Below, piece after piece: positions 7,236 through 13,805 of a stretch of DNA of 17,646 nt; the stretch's first letter is position 1; every line of letters begins with the position of its first letter. The position numbers and the translations under genes were made by a program. The notes beneath the pieces were generated by a model that worked only from the letters and a program-made list of their open reading frames with translations, had not been told where the DNA came from and searched no databases. The stretch is taken from contig JAEZJB010000260.1 of assembly GCA_023415845.1 (NCBI GenBank), positions 1-17,646 of the forward strand. The letters run 5' to 3'. The stretch comes from Chloroflexota bacterium (GTDB lineage: Bacteria; Chloroflexota; Chloroflexia; Thermomicrobiales; UBA6265).

Positions 7236-7421
7236 ATGGCGAAGAAGAGTGCAATCGCCAAGTCGGAGCGCACCCCCAAGTTTTCGACCCGCGCCCACAA
7301 CCGCTGCAAGGTGTGTGGACGTCCGCGGGCGTACATGCGGAAGTTCGGCGTCTGCCGAATCTGCTTCCGGGAGCTGGCCTCAGTCGGTCGTCTCCCAGGT
7401 GTGACGAAGTCGAGCTGGTAG
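7236..7421 (+). CDS. rpsN: Small-subunit ribosomal protein S14, type Z (zinc-binding)
   Basis: S14 is a 30S head protein next to S3 and S10. The short 61-aa form with Cys 24, 27, 40 and 43 (CKVC and CRIC) is the zinc-binding C+ type, also called rpsZ. The family ending GRLPGVTKSSW is present. ATG 7236 has GGAGG 6 nt upstream. It lies between rplE and rpsH, the usual spc position. Some bacteria carry a second, zinc-free copy elsewhere, but none is seen here. Confidence 0.97.
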   Translation: MAKKSAIAKSERTPKFSTRAHNRCKVCGRPRAYMRKFGVCRICFRELASVGRLPGVTKSSW

Positions 7422-7473
7422 TCACCGGCTCTTCGATTTGGCTGATTGAGACAGTAACGGAGAATCCGACGCA

Positions 7474-7872
7474 ATGAGCGTGAACGACCCCATCAGCGAC
7501 ATGCTGACCCGGATCCGGAACGCAGGGATGGCTCGCCAGACCGAGACCACCATGCCGTCCACCAAGATCCTGGTTGCCATCGCTGGCATCCTGAAGCAGG
7601 AGGGCTACATCGCCGACTTCGACGTCGTCGAGCAGAAGCCCCAGAACAAGCTCGTCATCAAGCTGAGCTACGCCGCCGACAAGACCCACGTGATTCGCGA
7701 GATCAAGCGTGTCAGCAAGCCGGGTCTGCGGGTGTACGCCGGCAAGGACCAGCTTCCGCGTGTTCGTAGCGGACTCGGCATCGCCATCGTCTCCACCCCA
7801 CAGGGCGTGTTGACCGGGTACGAGGCCCGACGGCGTGGCATTGGCGGCGAGGTTCTCTGCACCGTCTGGTAA
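7474..7872 (+). CDS. rpsH: Small-subunit ribosomal protein S8
   Basis: S8 binds helix 21 of 16S rRNA and nucleates the 30S central domain. In E. coli it also represses the spc operon by binding its own mRNA. The 132-aa product has the N terminus VNDPISDMLTRIRNAGMA and the C-terminal signature GLGIAIVSTPQGVLTGYEAR, followed by GGEVLCTVW. ATG 7474 has GGAG about 10 nt upstream. The 52-nt spacer before it shows no clear hairpin, making it an exception among the longer spacers. Confidence 0.97.
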   Translation: MSVNDPISDMLTRIRNAGMARQTETTMPSTKILVAIAGILKQEGYIADFDVVEQKPQNKLVIKLSYAADKTHVIREIKRVSKPGLRVYAGKDQLPRVRSGLGIAIVSTPQGVLTGYEARRRGIGGEVLCTVW

Positions 7873-7876
7873 GCGT

Positions 7877-7914
7877 TGGTGGGATCCGCACCATCAGGGG
7901 TGGGTAACCACCTC
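7877..7914 (+). other. Tandem hairpins in the rpsH-rplF spacer
   Basis: TGGTG 7877-7881 pairs with CACCA 7889-7893 (5 bp). Right after it, bases 7897-7903 pair with 7908-7914 (7 bp with one G-U), closing the GNRA-type tetraloop GTAA (7904-7907). They fill the 61-nt spacer up to the AAGGA ribosome binding site near 7922. No U-tract follows. Confidence 0.5.
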
Positions 7915-7933
7915 ACAGGATAAGGAACGCACG

Positions 7934-8479
7934 ATGTCACGAATCGGAGTCAAGCCAATCACGGTGCCGAAGGGTGTCGACGTATCGATTGGCAACGCAA
8001 ACGACGTCAAGGTCAAGGGCCCGAAGGGCGAACTCGCTCAGCAGTTCACCCCGGTGCTGACCATTACCCAGGAAGACGGTGTTCTGCGGGTCACGCGCCC
8101 AAATGAAGATCGCGAAGTGAAGGCGCTTCACGGCCTCACTCGCTCCCTGCTCAACAACATGGTGGTTGGTGTCACCGACGGGTACACCAAGGTGCTTGAG
8201 ATCCTCGGCGTGGGCTACCGCGCCCAGATGGATGGCAAGAACCTGGTGCTCAACGTCGGGTATTCCCACCCGGTGCGGATGGTGGCCCCTGAAGGTATCA
8301 CCTACGCCGTCGAGGGAAACAATCGCGTCTCGGTGAGCGGCATCAACAAGCAGGTCGTCGGTGAAGAGGCGGCTCGCATCCGGGGCGTTCGACCACCCGA
8401 GCCATACAAGGGCAAGGGCATCCGCTACCAGGGCGAAGCTGTCCGCCGCAAGGCCGGTAAGGCCGGTAAGGCGAAGTAG
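7934..8479 (+). CDS. rplF: Large-subunit ribosomal protein L6
   Basis: L6 lies near the GTPase-associated centre of the 50S subunit and is built of two related domains. The 181-aa product starts MSRIGVKPITVPKGVDVSIG. The first domain has VKGPKGELAQQF. The second has ILGVGYRAQMDGKNLVLNVGYSHPV and the diagnostic C-terminal RGVRPPEPYKGKGIRYQGEAVRRKAGKAGK. ATG 7934 has AAGGA upstream. The frame is open further 5' into rpsH but has no family similarity there. A 96-nt structured spacer follows. Confidence 0.97.
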   Translation: MSRIGVKPITVPKGVDVSIGNANDVKVKGPKGELAQQFTPVLTITQEDGVLRVTRPNEDREVKALHGLTRSLLNNMVVGVTDGYTKVLEILGVGYRAQMDGKNLVLNVGYSHPVRMVAPEGITYAVEGNNRVSVSGINKQVVGEEAARIRGVRPPEPYKGKGIRYQGEAVRRKAGKAGKAK

Positions 8480-8501
8480 CCCACCTGACATGATTGACGT
8501 A

Positions 8502-8557
8502 CCGGTCTGGAAGCTGGCCACCATCGCTATGCATTGGGCATGGCCTTCACCAGCCGG
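8502..8557 (+). other. Composite hairpin in the rplF-rplR spacer
   Basis: CCGGT 8502-8506 and TGG 8508-8510 pair with CCAGCCGG 8550-8557 (8 bp, one bulged C, one G-U). Inside, GGCCA 8516-8520 pairs with TGGCC 8541-8545, and TGC 8530-8532 with GCA 8538-8540. It sits 8 nt before the GGGAG ribosome binding site (8565-8569) of rplR. The internal loops make the fold uncertain. Confidence 0.35.
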
Positions 8558-8575
8558 AGTCTTTGGGAGCCAGCA

Positions 8576-8950
8576 ATGCGACTGAAGTATCGAAAGGCGC
8601 TTACCGCCCGGGAGCGCCGGCACCGCCGAGTGCGGGCCAAAGTGGGCGGAACTGCACAGCGACCACGGCTCAATGTGTTCCGGTCTTCGGCACACATCTA
8701 TGCCCAGGTGATCGATGATGTGCAGGGACACACCCTCGTTTCTGCCAGCGACCTCGAAGAGGCCGTGCGGGAGAAGGCGGGTGAGGGAGCCAGCAAGTCG
8801 GCGCGAGCCACGGCTGTCGGCGAGGTGATCGCCGAGCGTGCCAAGGCCGCCGGAATTGGCTCGGTTGTCTTCGACCGCGGTGGATTCCTCTACCACGGAC
8901 GAGTCAAGGCAGTGGCGGATGGCGCTCGCGAGGGCGGTCTGAAGTTCTAA
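8576..8950 (+). CDS. rplR: Large-subunit ribosomal protein L18
   Basis: L18 binds 5S rRNA with L5 in the central protuberance. The 124-aa product has the family pattern RERRHRRVRAKVGGTAQRPR near residues 12-31, then LNVFRSSAHIYAQVIDDVQG. It ends VVFDRGGFLYHGRVKAVADGAREGGLKF. I start at ATG 8576, where GGGAG (8565-8569) lies 6 nt upstream. The in-frame ATG at 8534 lies within the structured spacer and adds residues unlike L18. A 73-nt spacer leads to rpsE. Confidence 0.96.
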   Translation: MRLKYRKALTARERRHRRVRAKVGGTAQRPRLNVFRSSAHIYAQVIDDVQGHTLVSASDLEEAVREKAGEGASKSARATAVGEVIAERAKAAGIGSVVFDRGGFLYHGRVKAVADGAREGGLKF

Positions 8951-9007
8951 TCCGTGTGTGCAGCCAGTGCGGAAGGCAACAGGCCGAGTGCTGGTGCGGA
9001 CCACGGA
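8951..9007 (+). other. Imperfect long stem-loop in the rplR-rpsE spacer
   Basis: TCCGTG 8951-8956, starting right after the rplR stop codon, pairs with CACGGA 9002-9007. Inside, a GCA/TGC helix and a CCAG/CTGG helix continue the stem with small bulges, ending in a larger loop. The GGAG ribosome binding site (9014-9017) of rpsE is just outside. The fold needs computation to confirm. Confidence 0.35.
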
Positions 9008-9023
9008 GGATCTGGAGACAGAT

Positions 9024-9722
9024 ATGGATCGGAATCGGGAAGAGCGCGGTTCGCGTCGCCGCAATGACGACGAGCAGCCGAACGAGCTGGAAGAGCGTCT
9101 TGTACGCATCAGCCGCGTGTCCAAGGTGCACAAGGGCGGCCGCACGTTTGCGTTCCGCAGCATCGTGGTGGTTGGTGACGGCAAGGGCCGGGTCGGCGTC
9201 GGCCTCGGCAAGGCCGGTGAAGTGCCTGACAGCATCCGCAAGGGTGGCGAAGTCGCCAAGAAGTCGATGGTGACGGTTCCGCTTGATGGCGGCACCATCC
9301 CGCACGAAGTGGAGGCCACCTTCGGTGCTTCCCGCGTGCTGCTCAAGCCGGCCTCGCCGGGTACCGGTGTGATCGCCGGTGGCGCGGTACGTGCTGTCGT
9401 CGAGGTGTCGGGTATTCGTGACATCCTCACCAAATCGCTGGGCTCCAACAACCCGGTGAACGTGGTGATGGCGACGATCGAAGCGCTCAAGCAACTCGAG
9501 AGCGAACAGGTTGTGATCCAGCGGCGACGGGCAGCCAAGGCTGCGCTGCGCAAGCCGTTCGATCACGGTGGGGTGCCAGTGGTGAACCGGCCGCGGTCGG
9601 TTGCCGCCCCGTTGACCCCGCCGCAGGACAACACCCAGCGCCGTAACCAGCGCCGGGGTGGTACCGGCCGTGGCCAGGGTCAGCAGTCCCAGGGTCAGGC
9701 CCAGCGAGGTGGACGGTCATGA
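9024..9722 (+). CDS. rpsE: Small-subunit ribosomal protein S5, with long C-terminal extension
   Basis: S5 lies at the mRNA entry channel and helps decoding accuracy. The N-terminal double-stranded RNA-binding fold has LVRISRVSKVHKGGRTFAFR near residue 25 and GDGKGRVGVGLGKAGEVPDS. The second domain has HEVEATFGASRVLLKPASPGTGVIAGGAVR and GSNNPVNVVMATIEALKQL. The core ends near residue 179. Residues 180-232 are a disordered-looking tail rich in Gln, Arg and Gly, making 232 aa against a usual 160-180. ATG 9024 has GGAG 6 nt upstream. The TGA stop overlaps the rpmD start by 4 nt. Confidence 0.96.
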   Translation: MDRNREERGSRRRNDDEQPNELEERLVRISRVSKVHKGGRTFAFRSIVVVGDGKGRVGVGLGKAGEVPDSIRKGGEVAKKSMVTVPLDGGTIPHEVEATFGASRVLLKPASPGTGVIAGGAVRAVVEVSGIRDILTKSLGSNNPVNVVMATIEALKQLESEQVVIQRRRAAKAALRKPFDHGGVPVVNRPRSVAAPLTPPQDNTQRRNQRRGGTGRGQGQQSQGQAQRGGRS

Positions 9723-9925
9723 GCAATCAGCAGTCCAGCGGCCAGCTGAAAATCACGCTGGTGCGTAGCGCCATCGGTCGCCCAAGCGACCAGGGGAACG
9801 CTGCGAAGTCGCTCGGCCTGCGGCGGCTGCATCAGTCAGTTGTGCGCGAGGACACTCCGTCCATTCGCGGACAGGTGAACAAGATCAGCCACCTGGTGAG
9901 CGTTGAGGAAATCGCGGCTGAATAG
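9719..9925 (+). CDS. rpmD: Large-subunit ribosomal protein L30
   Basis: L30 is a small 50S protein near helix 38 and the 5S rRNA region. The 68-aa product shows LKITLVRSAIGRPSDQGNAAKSLGLRRLHQSVV followed by DTPSIRGQVNKISHLVSVEE, the full family pattern. It is slightly longer than the usual 58-62 aa because of a short N-terminal extension (MSNQQSSGQ). Its ATG overlaps the rpsE stop in an ATGA junction, so translation is likely coupled to S5. Confidence 0.96.
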   Translation: MSNQQSSGQLKITLVRSAIGRPSDQGNAAKSLGLRRLHQSVVREDTPSIRGQVNKISHLVSVEEIAAE

Positions 9926-9926
9926 T

Positions 9927-9944
9927 GATGTGCTTGCGCACGTC
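9927..9944 (+). other. 7-bp hairpin in the rpmD-rplO spacer
   Basis: GATGTGC 9927-9933 pairs with GCACGTC 9938-9944 (one G-U pair) around the loop TTGC. It begins 2 nt after the rpmD stop codon. The rplO ribosome binding site GGAAGAG follows at 9961-9967. No U-tract follows. Confidence 0.45.
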
Positions 9945-9974
9945 AAACGTTCAGTCTGATGGAAGAGAACGACT

Positions 9975-10574
9975 ATGCCACTGACACTCGACGACCTGCA
10001 TCCTTCCGAGGGTGCAAACAAAGCCAAGCGACGGCTTGGCCGCGGCCACGGTAGTGGTCGAGGCAAAACCGCTGGTCGCGGCACCAAGGGCCAGAAGTCC
10101 CGCTCGGGCGGCGGCGTCCGGATCGGCTTCGAAGGCGGTCAGCTGCCAATCCAGCAGCGCATGCCGTACAAGCGTGGTTTCACCAACATCTGGAAGACCC
10201 CCTGGGAGACAGTCAATGTCGGTCGCCTGGCGGAACTTCAGGTTGAAGGCCCGATCACCCCTGAAGTGCTTGCCGAAGCTGGCGTGATCCGCGGGACCCA
10301 GTTCCCGGTGAAGATTCTTGCCTACGGCGAAATCTCCACACCGGTGACCGTTCACGCTCACGCATTCTCCAAGTCTGCTCAGGAGGCCATCGAGGCCGCT
10401 GGCGGCTCGGTGACGACGCTTGAGCGCACCGACGACTGGACCCAGGCACGATCGCGCAGCCGCCGACTGCCGCTGAACCGCGAGCTGAAGGCCATGCGGG
10501 TCGGCAAGGTCGGTGGACCTTCGCGCCGTGAGGCTCTCGCCCAGCTCGAGGAGCGTGAGGCGAAGGAGGCCTAG
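9975..10574 (+). CDS. rplO: Large-subunit ribosomal protein L15, with C-terminal extension
   Basis: L15 is a late-joining 50S protein that threads a glycine- and arginine-rich N-terminal arm into 23S rRNA. The arm is clear: KRRLGRGHGSGRGKTAGRGTKGQKSRSGGG at residues 18-47, followed by FEGGQLPIQQRMPYKRGF. The normal end (AHAFSKSAQEAIEAAGGSV) is reached near residue 150. A further 49 residues follow: an Arg/Ser-rich part, then a charged helical part ending QLEEREAKEA. The total of 199 aa compares with a usual 145-150. ATG 9975 has GGAAGAG upstream. It ends 2 nt before secY. Confidence 0.96.
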   Translation: MPLTLDDLHPSEGANKAKRRLGRGHGSGRGKTAGRGTKGQKSRSGGGVRIGFEGGQLPIQQRMPYKRGFTNIWKTPWETVNVGRLAELQVEGPITPEVLAEAGVIRGTQFPVKILAYGEISTPVTVHAHAFSKSAQEAIEAAGGSVTTLERTDDWTQARSRSRRLPLNRELKAMRVGKVGGPSRREALAQLEEREAKEA

Positions 10575-10576
10575 GA

Positions 10577-11896
10577 ATGCTCCAGGCCGTCATCAATGCG
10601 TTCCGGATCCCCGATCTGCGGGCGAAGATTCTGTTCACGCTTGCAATGCTGGTGCTGTTCCGCATCATCGCCAGCATTCCGATCCCTGGTGTCGACCGGG
10701 AAGGACTGCGTGCCTACATCGAGACCAACCAGCTGCTCGGCATGCTGAACCTGTTCTCGGGAAGTGGGTTGACCAACTTCTCCGTGGTGGCGCTTGGGGT
10801 GTATCCCTACATCACAGCGTCCATCATCATGCAGCTGATGACGCCGATCATTCCCCGCCTCAACGAGCTGTCGATGGAAGGGCAGCAGGGGCGGAACAAG
10901 ATCAACCAGTACACCCACATCCTGACCGTGCCCCTGGCTCTGCTCCAGGGTTACGGCCAGATGCTTCTCTTCTCGCGCCAGCCGAACACGACTGGCACCG
11001 GCTACCTGATCAACGACTTCGGTCTGTTCGGCCGGGATACCTGGCTTCCGACGCTCGCGATTCTGCTCACGCTGACCGCGGGCACCATGTTGCTGGTCTT
11101 CATCGGTGACCTGATCACCGAGAAAGGCATCGGCAATGGTGTATCCATCATCATCTTTGGTGGCATCGTCGCGTCGTTGCCAGGAAATGTCTTTGGTCTG
11201 ATGACCGGCGGGTCGATTGGCAGCAACATCGTCGGCACGATCCTGTTCCTGATCATCGGTCTCGTGACCATCGTCGGTGTCGTCCTCATCAATGAGGGGC
11301 AGCGACGGATCCCGGTGCATCATGCCAAGCGCGTGCGGGCCGGGCGGGTGTATGGCGGTTCGACCACCAACATTCCGCTCAAGGTCAACAGCGCCGGCAT
11401 GATCCCGTTGATCTTTGCGGTCAGCATCATGGTGTTCCCGGGCATGATTGCCAGCTTCCTGGAGTCGTCGAACACGGCCTGGGTGCGTGACCTCGCATTG
11501 AACATTCGCGAGTGGCTGAGCCCGGATACCTGGATCTACAACGTCGTCTACTTCTTCATGGTGATCGGCTTCACGTTCTTCTACACCATGGTGGTGTTCC
11601 AGCAGCAGCGGATTCCCGAATCCCTGCAGCGGCAGGGAGCGTTCATTCCGGGCGTGCGGCCTGGCAAGAACACGGCGATCTATCTGCAGAAGGTGTTGAC
11701 ACGCATTACCGTTGTCGGCGCCCTCTTCCTCGGCGTGATCGCGGTGCTGCCGTTCCTGGCGACGAAGATCACCGACATCAATGCGCTGCAGTTGAGTGCC
11801 ACGTCGTTGCTGATCATCGTTGGCGTCGCCATCGATACGATGCGGCAACTGGAAGCACAACTGATGATGCGCAATTACGAAGGCTTCATTAATTAG
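10577..11896 (+). CDS. secY: Protein translocase subunit SecY
   Basis: SecY is the membrane channel of the Sec translocon and works with SecE, SecG and SecA. The 439-aa product has about ten hydrophobic segments, beginning with ILFTLAMLVLFRIIASIPIP. It also has the family blocks VVALGVYPYITASIIMQLM near residue 75, the cytoplasmic loop RRIPVHHAKRVRAGRVYGGS, and the C6 loop RQGAFIPGVRPGKNTAIYL. ATG 10577 starts 2 nt after the rplO stop and has a strong GGAGG site inside the end of rplO. It follows rplO as in most bacteria. Confidence 0.97.
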   Translation: MLQAVINAFRIPDLRAKILFTLAMLVLFRIIASIPIPGVDREGLRAYIETNQLLGMLNLFSGSGLTNFSVVALGVYPYITASIIMQLMTPIIPRLNELSMEGQQGRNKINQYTHILTVPLALLQGYGQMLLFSRQPNTTGTGYLINDFGLFGRDTWLPTLAILLTLTAGTMLLVFIGDLITEKGIGNGVSIIIFGGIVASLPGNVFGLMTGGSIGSNIVGTILFLIIGLVTIVGVVLINEGQRRIPVHHAKRVRAGRVYGGSTTNIPLKVNSAGMIPLIFAVSIMVFPGMIASFLESSNTAWVRDLALNIREWLSPDTWIYNVVYFFMVIGFTFFYTMVVFQQQRIPESLQRQGAFIPGVRPGKNTAIYLQKVLTRITVVGALFLGVIAVLPFLATKITDINALQLSATSLLIIVGVAIDTMRQLEAQLMMRNYEGFIN

Positions 11897-11901
11897 CAGG
11901 T

Positions 11902-11934
11902 GAGGGTGATGGTGGCTCGTCCGTCATCACCCTC
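11902..11934 (+). other. Perfect 10-bp hairpin in the secY-adk spacer
   Basis: GAGGGTGATG 11902-11911 pairs perfectly with CATCACCCTC 11925-11934 around a 13-base loop. The bases after it (GCTTCGGTTTCG) contain a few T residues but no run, so termination would be weak at best. It starts 5 nt after the secY stop codon. The arm sequence resembles that of the tuf-rpsJ hairpin (both contain AGGGTG and CATCAC). Confidence 0.6.
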
Positions 11935-11967
11935 GCTTCGGTTTCGCACGAAGGCGGGTTACGCACT

Positions 11968-12657
11968 GTGCATGTGATTCTGATGGGCGCGCAAGGCTCT
12001 GGTAAAGGTACCCAGGCCACCCTGCTCTGCCCGATTCTCAAGCTTGAAAAGATCGCGACCGGGGATCTGTTCCGGGCTGAAATCGCCTCGGGTTCAGACC
12101 TCGGTGTGGAATTGAAGGCCATCCTGGATCGGGGAGACCTGGTGCCAGATGACCTGACCAACGCCATTGTCCACGGCAAGATTGACTCCCTGGTACGACG
12201 CCGCGACCTCGGCGAAGACGTCCAGGGAGCATTGTTCGACGGATTTCCCCGCACGGCATCCCAGGCGAGCGCGCTCGATGGAATCCTGCGGGACTTTGAT
12301 GAATCGGTGTCGGTGGTGATCGAGATCGATGTCCCGCGGGATGTCCTGATCGAACGACTGGCTGGTCGGCGTGTCTGCACTGGCTGTGGCGCGGTCTACC
12401 ACATCGAAGCAAACCCGTCGCAGGTGCCTGGCGTCTGCGACAAGTGTGGCGGCAAGCTGGTGCAGCGGGACGATGACACGCCGGCCGCGATCGAGCGCCG
12501 ACTTGCGCTTTACGACCAGCAGACCGCTCCGCTCCTCGACTACTACCGGGGGCAGGGCAAGCTGCAGCGCGTGGATGGCAATCGACCCATAGATGACGTG
12601 CAGCAGAGCCTGCTGGATGTCATCGCCGCCCTGCCAGCCGCACAAGGGCGGGTCTGA
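11968..12657 (+). CDS. adk: Adenylate kinase, zinc-containing LID form
   Basis: Adenylate kinase catalyses ATP + AMP = 2 ADP in the cytoplasm and is a usual neighbour of secY. The P-loop GAQGSGKGT is at residues 7-15, ATGDLFR at 30-36 and the DGFPR motif at 91-95. The LID carries Cys 137, 140, 157 and 160, the structural zinc site found in many Gram-positive and related enzymes. The start is probably GTG 11968 (MHVILMG). An in-frame GTG at 11974 is possible, and the ribosome binding site is poor (AAGG at 11951). At 229 aa it is a long-form enzyme. It ends 2 nt before map. Confidence 0.95.
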   Translation: MHVILMGAQGSGKGTQATLLCPILKLEKIATGDLFRAEIASGSDLGVELKAILDRGDLVPDDLTNAIVHGKIDSLVRRRDLGEDVQGALFDGFPRTASQASALDGILRDFDESVSVVIEIDVPRDVLIERLAGRRVCTGCGAVYHIEANPSQVPGVCDKCGGKLVQRDDDTPAAIERRLALYDQQTAPLLDYYRGQGKLQRVDGNRPIDDVQQSLLDVIAALPAAQGRV

Positions 12658-12659
12658 CC

Positions 12660-13427
12660 ATGGGTATTCGCATCCGCAGCGCCGGTGACCTCGAGAAGAT
12701 GAAGCGCGCCGGTTACGTCGTCGCGCTTTGTCATCAACGCGTCGAGGCTGCTATCGCTCCGGGCGTGACGACCCAGGACCTGGACGACATCGTTCGCGAC
12801 ACGCTTGCCGAGACCGGCGCGACCTCCAACTTTCTTGGCCACCATGGTTTCACCGGGCGAATCTGCGCATCGGTGAACGAAGAGGTGGTCCATGGCATCC
12901 CGGGGCCGCGCAAACTTGAGGATGGCGACATCATCGCCGTCGACATCGGTGCCATCGTGGACGGCTTCCATGGCGATTCGGCCTGGACCTATCCGGTAGG
13001 CACCATTTCAGAAGAAGACCAGCGCCTGTTGCGCGACACCGAAGGCGCCCTCTATGCCGGCCTGGCCCAGGCCACGGCGGGCAAGCGGCTGGGTGATGTC
13101 GGTCACGCGATCGAGGAATATGCCTCGTCTCGTGGGCTCGGCATCCTCCGCGAGTGGGGTGGCCACGGCATCGGTCGGGAAATGTGGGAAGAACCCCACA
13201 TTCCAAACTGGGGAGACCCGGGCACTGGCCTCAGGCTCAAGAAGGGGATGACGGTGGCGATCGAGCCGATGTTGACCCTGGGCGGGGACGAGGTGGATGT
13301 GCTGGACGACGAATGGACAGTAGTCACGGTCGATGGATCGCGCGCTGCCCACTTCGAACACACTATTGCGATAACGGACGGCGAGCCATTGATCTTGACG
13401 CGGCGGCTCGATTCGGTGCTACAATAA
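12660..13427 (+). CDS. map: Methionine aminopeptidase, type I
   Basis: This enzyme removes the initiator methionine from new proteins after deformylation. The five metal ligands of the pita-bread fold are present: Asp 95, Asp 106, His 169, Glu 202 and Glu 233. His 78, in VVHGIPG, is the conserved substrate-side histidine. The 255-aa length fits type Ia, without the N-terminal zinc-finger extension. ATG 12660 is 2 nt after adk, with a GGGCGGG-like site upstream. The 3' end of the gene (13395-13425) carries a strong promoter for the downstream operon. Confidence 0.97.
   Translation: MGIRIRSAGDLEKMKRAGYVVALCHQRVEAAIAPGVTTQDLDDIVRDTLAETGATSNFLGHHGFTGRICASVNEEVVHGIPGPRKLEDGDIIAVDIGAIVDGFHGDSAWTYPVGTISEEDQRLLRDTEGALYAGLAQATAGKRLGDVGHAIEEYASSRGLGILREWGGHGIGREMWEEPHIPNWGDPGTGLRLKKGMTVAIEPMLTLGGDEVDVLDDEWTVVTVDGSRAAHFEHTIAITDGEPLILTRRLDSVLQ
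13395..13425 (+). promoter_or_regulatory. Sigma-70 type promoter inside the 3' end of map
   Basis: A -35 box TTGACG (13395-13400) and a -10 box TACAAT (13420-13425) are separated by 19 nt. A TGC immediately before the -10 box (13417-13419) gives an extended -10 motif (TGnTAnAAT type), which compensates for the long spacing. In such GC-rich DNA this match stands out. Transcription would start near 13432-13434, just before the first leader hairpin. The likely transcript is rpmJ-rpsM-rpsK-rpoA-rplQ onward. Confidence 0.7.
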
Positions 13428-13431
13428 GCGT

Positions 13432-13671
13432 TCGTGGCGCATGTCAGCAGACATGCGCTATCCGCGTGTACGGTTGGTGGCCCAACCCACAGCCCTCGTT
13501 GATCCCGGGGGAACGCAACTGGGCTATCTCGGGCACGCGCTGCATGCACGCGAGAACTGGCAATCATGCCAGAGTCAGGTATTCGGTGCGCTCTCACTGG
13601 GCGTCCGGACTCGCGCACGAACGTCTGACGAACATCCCCCATGCGCAGTCATGGACCGAGGAGCAGCACGA
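13432..13671 (+). promoter_or_regulatory. Structured 5' leader of the rpmJ-alpha operon (about 237 nt)
   Basis: The 244-nt gap between map and rpmJ has no recognisable gene, and no frame looks like infA. Successive stems are as follows. P1: 13435-13445 with 13450-13460 (11 bp including one G-U, loop AGCA). P2: GGTTGG 13472-13477 with CCAACC 13482-13487. P3: AGCCC 13491-13495 with GGGCT 13521-13525, plus inner GTTG 13498-13501 with CAAC 13516-13519. P4: TCTCG 13527-13531 with CGAGA 13551-13555. P5: CTGGCA 13557-13562 with TGCCAG 13567-13572. P6: GTGCGC 13586-13591 with GCGCAC 13613-13618. It has the architecture of a cis-regulatory leader, but I do not recognise a known family. Confidence 0.6.
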
Positions 13672-13785
13672 ATGAAGGTTTCGGCATCAGTCACCAAGCG
13701 GTGCGAGAAGTGCCGCATCATCCGCCGCAAGGGCATCGTGCGCGTGATTTGCACGAATCCGCGTCACAAGCAGCGGCAGGGATAA
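13672..13785 (+). CDS. rpmJ: Large-subunit ribosomal protein L36, zinc-binding form
   Basis: L36 is the smallest 50S protein and organises 23S rRNA near the L7/L12 stalk base. The 37-aa product MKVSASVTKRCEKC...HKQRQG has zinc ligands Cys 11, Cys 14, Cys 27 and His 32, the C+ type. ATG 13672 lies 8 nt after GAGGAG (13658-13663). The frame is open upstream to 13441, but that part lies in the structured leader and has no L36 similarity. It is the first gene after the leader and promoter. Confidence 0.97.
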   Translation: MKVSASVTKRCEKCRIIRRKGIVRVICTNPRHKQRQG

Positions 13786-13805
13786 ACCCGCGGTACTGGC
13801 AGTGA

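Noticed and set aside
8958..9023. A longer S5 starting at ATG-like codons upstream of 9024
   Set aside because: The extension lies in the rplR-rpsE spacer stem. GGAG at 9014-9017 points to ATG 9024.
7937..9553. A 538-codon open frame on the minus strand, and many other long minus-strand frames
   Set aside because: They lie antisense to well-recognised ribosomal protein genes, show no family features, and are expected in GC-rich coding DNA.
11902..11945. Intrinsic terminator after secY
   Set aside because: The stem is perfect, but no run of T follows and adk continues in the same direction with no clear new promoter.
13441..13671. A 77-residue N-terminal extension of L36
   Set aside because: The region folds into hairpins and has no L36 similarity. 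A good ribosome binding site precedes ATG 13672, and the 37-aa product is the standard length.
13432..13671. A tRNA or other known small RNA in the map-rpmJ gap
   Set aside because: No cloverleaf, T-arm sequence or other family signature could be made out. The stems are arranged one after another.
13154..13675. A plus-strand frame spanning the end of map and the leader as a separate gene or an infA remnant
   Set aside because: It is out of frame with map and rpmJ, and its translation has no IF-1 features such as the OB-fold core sequence.
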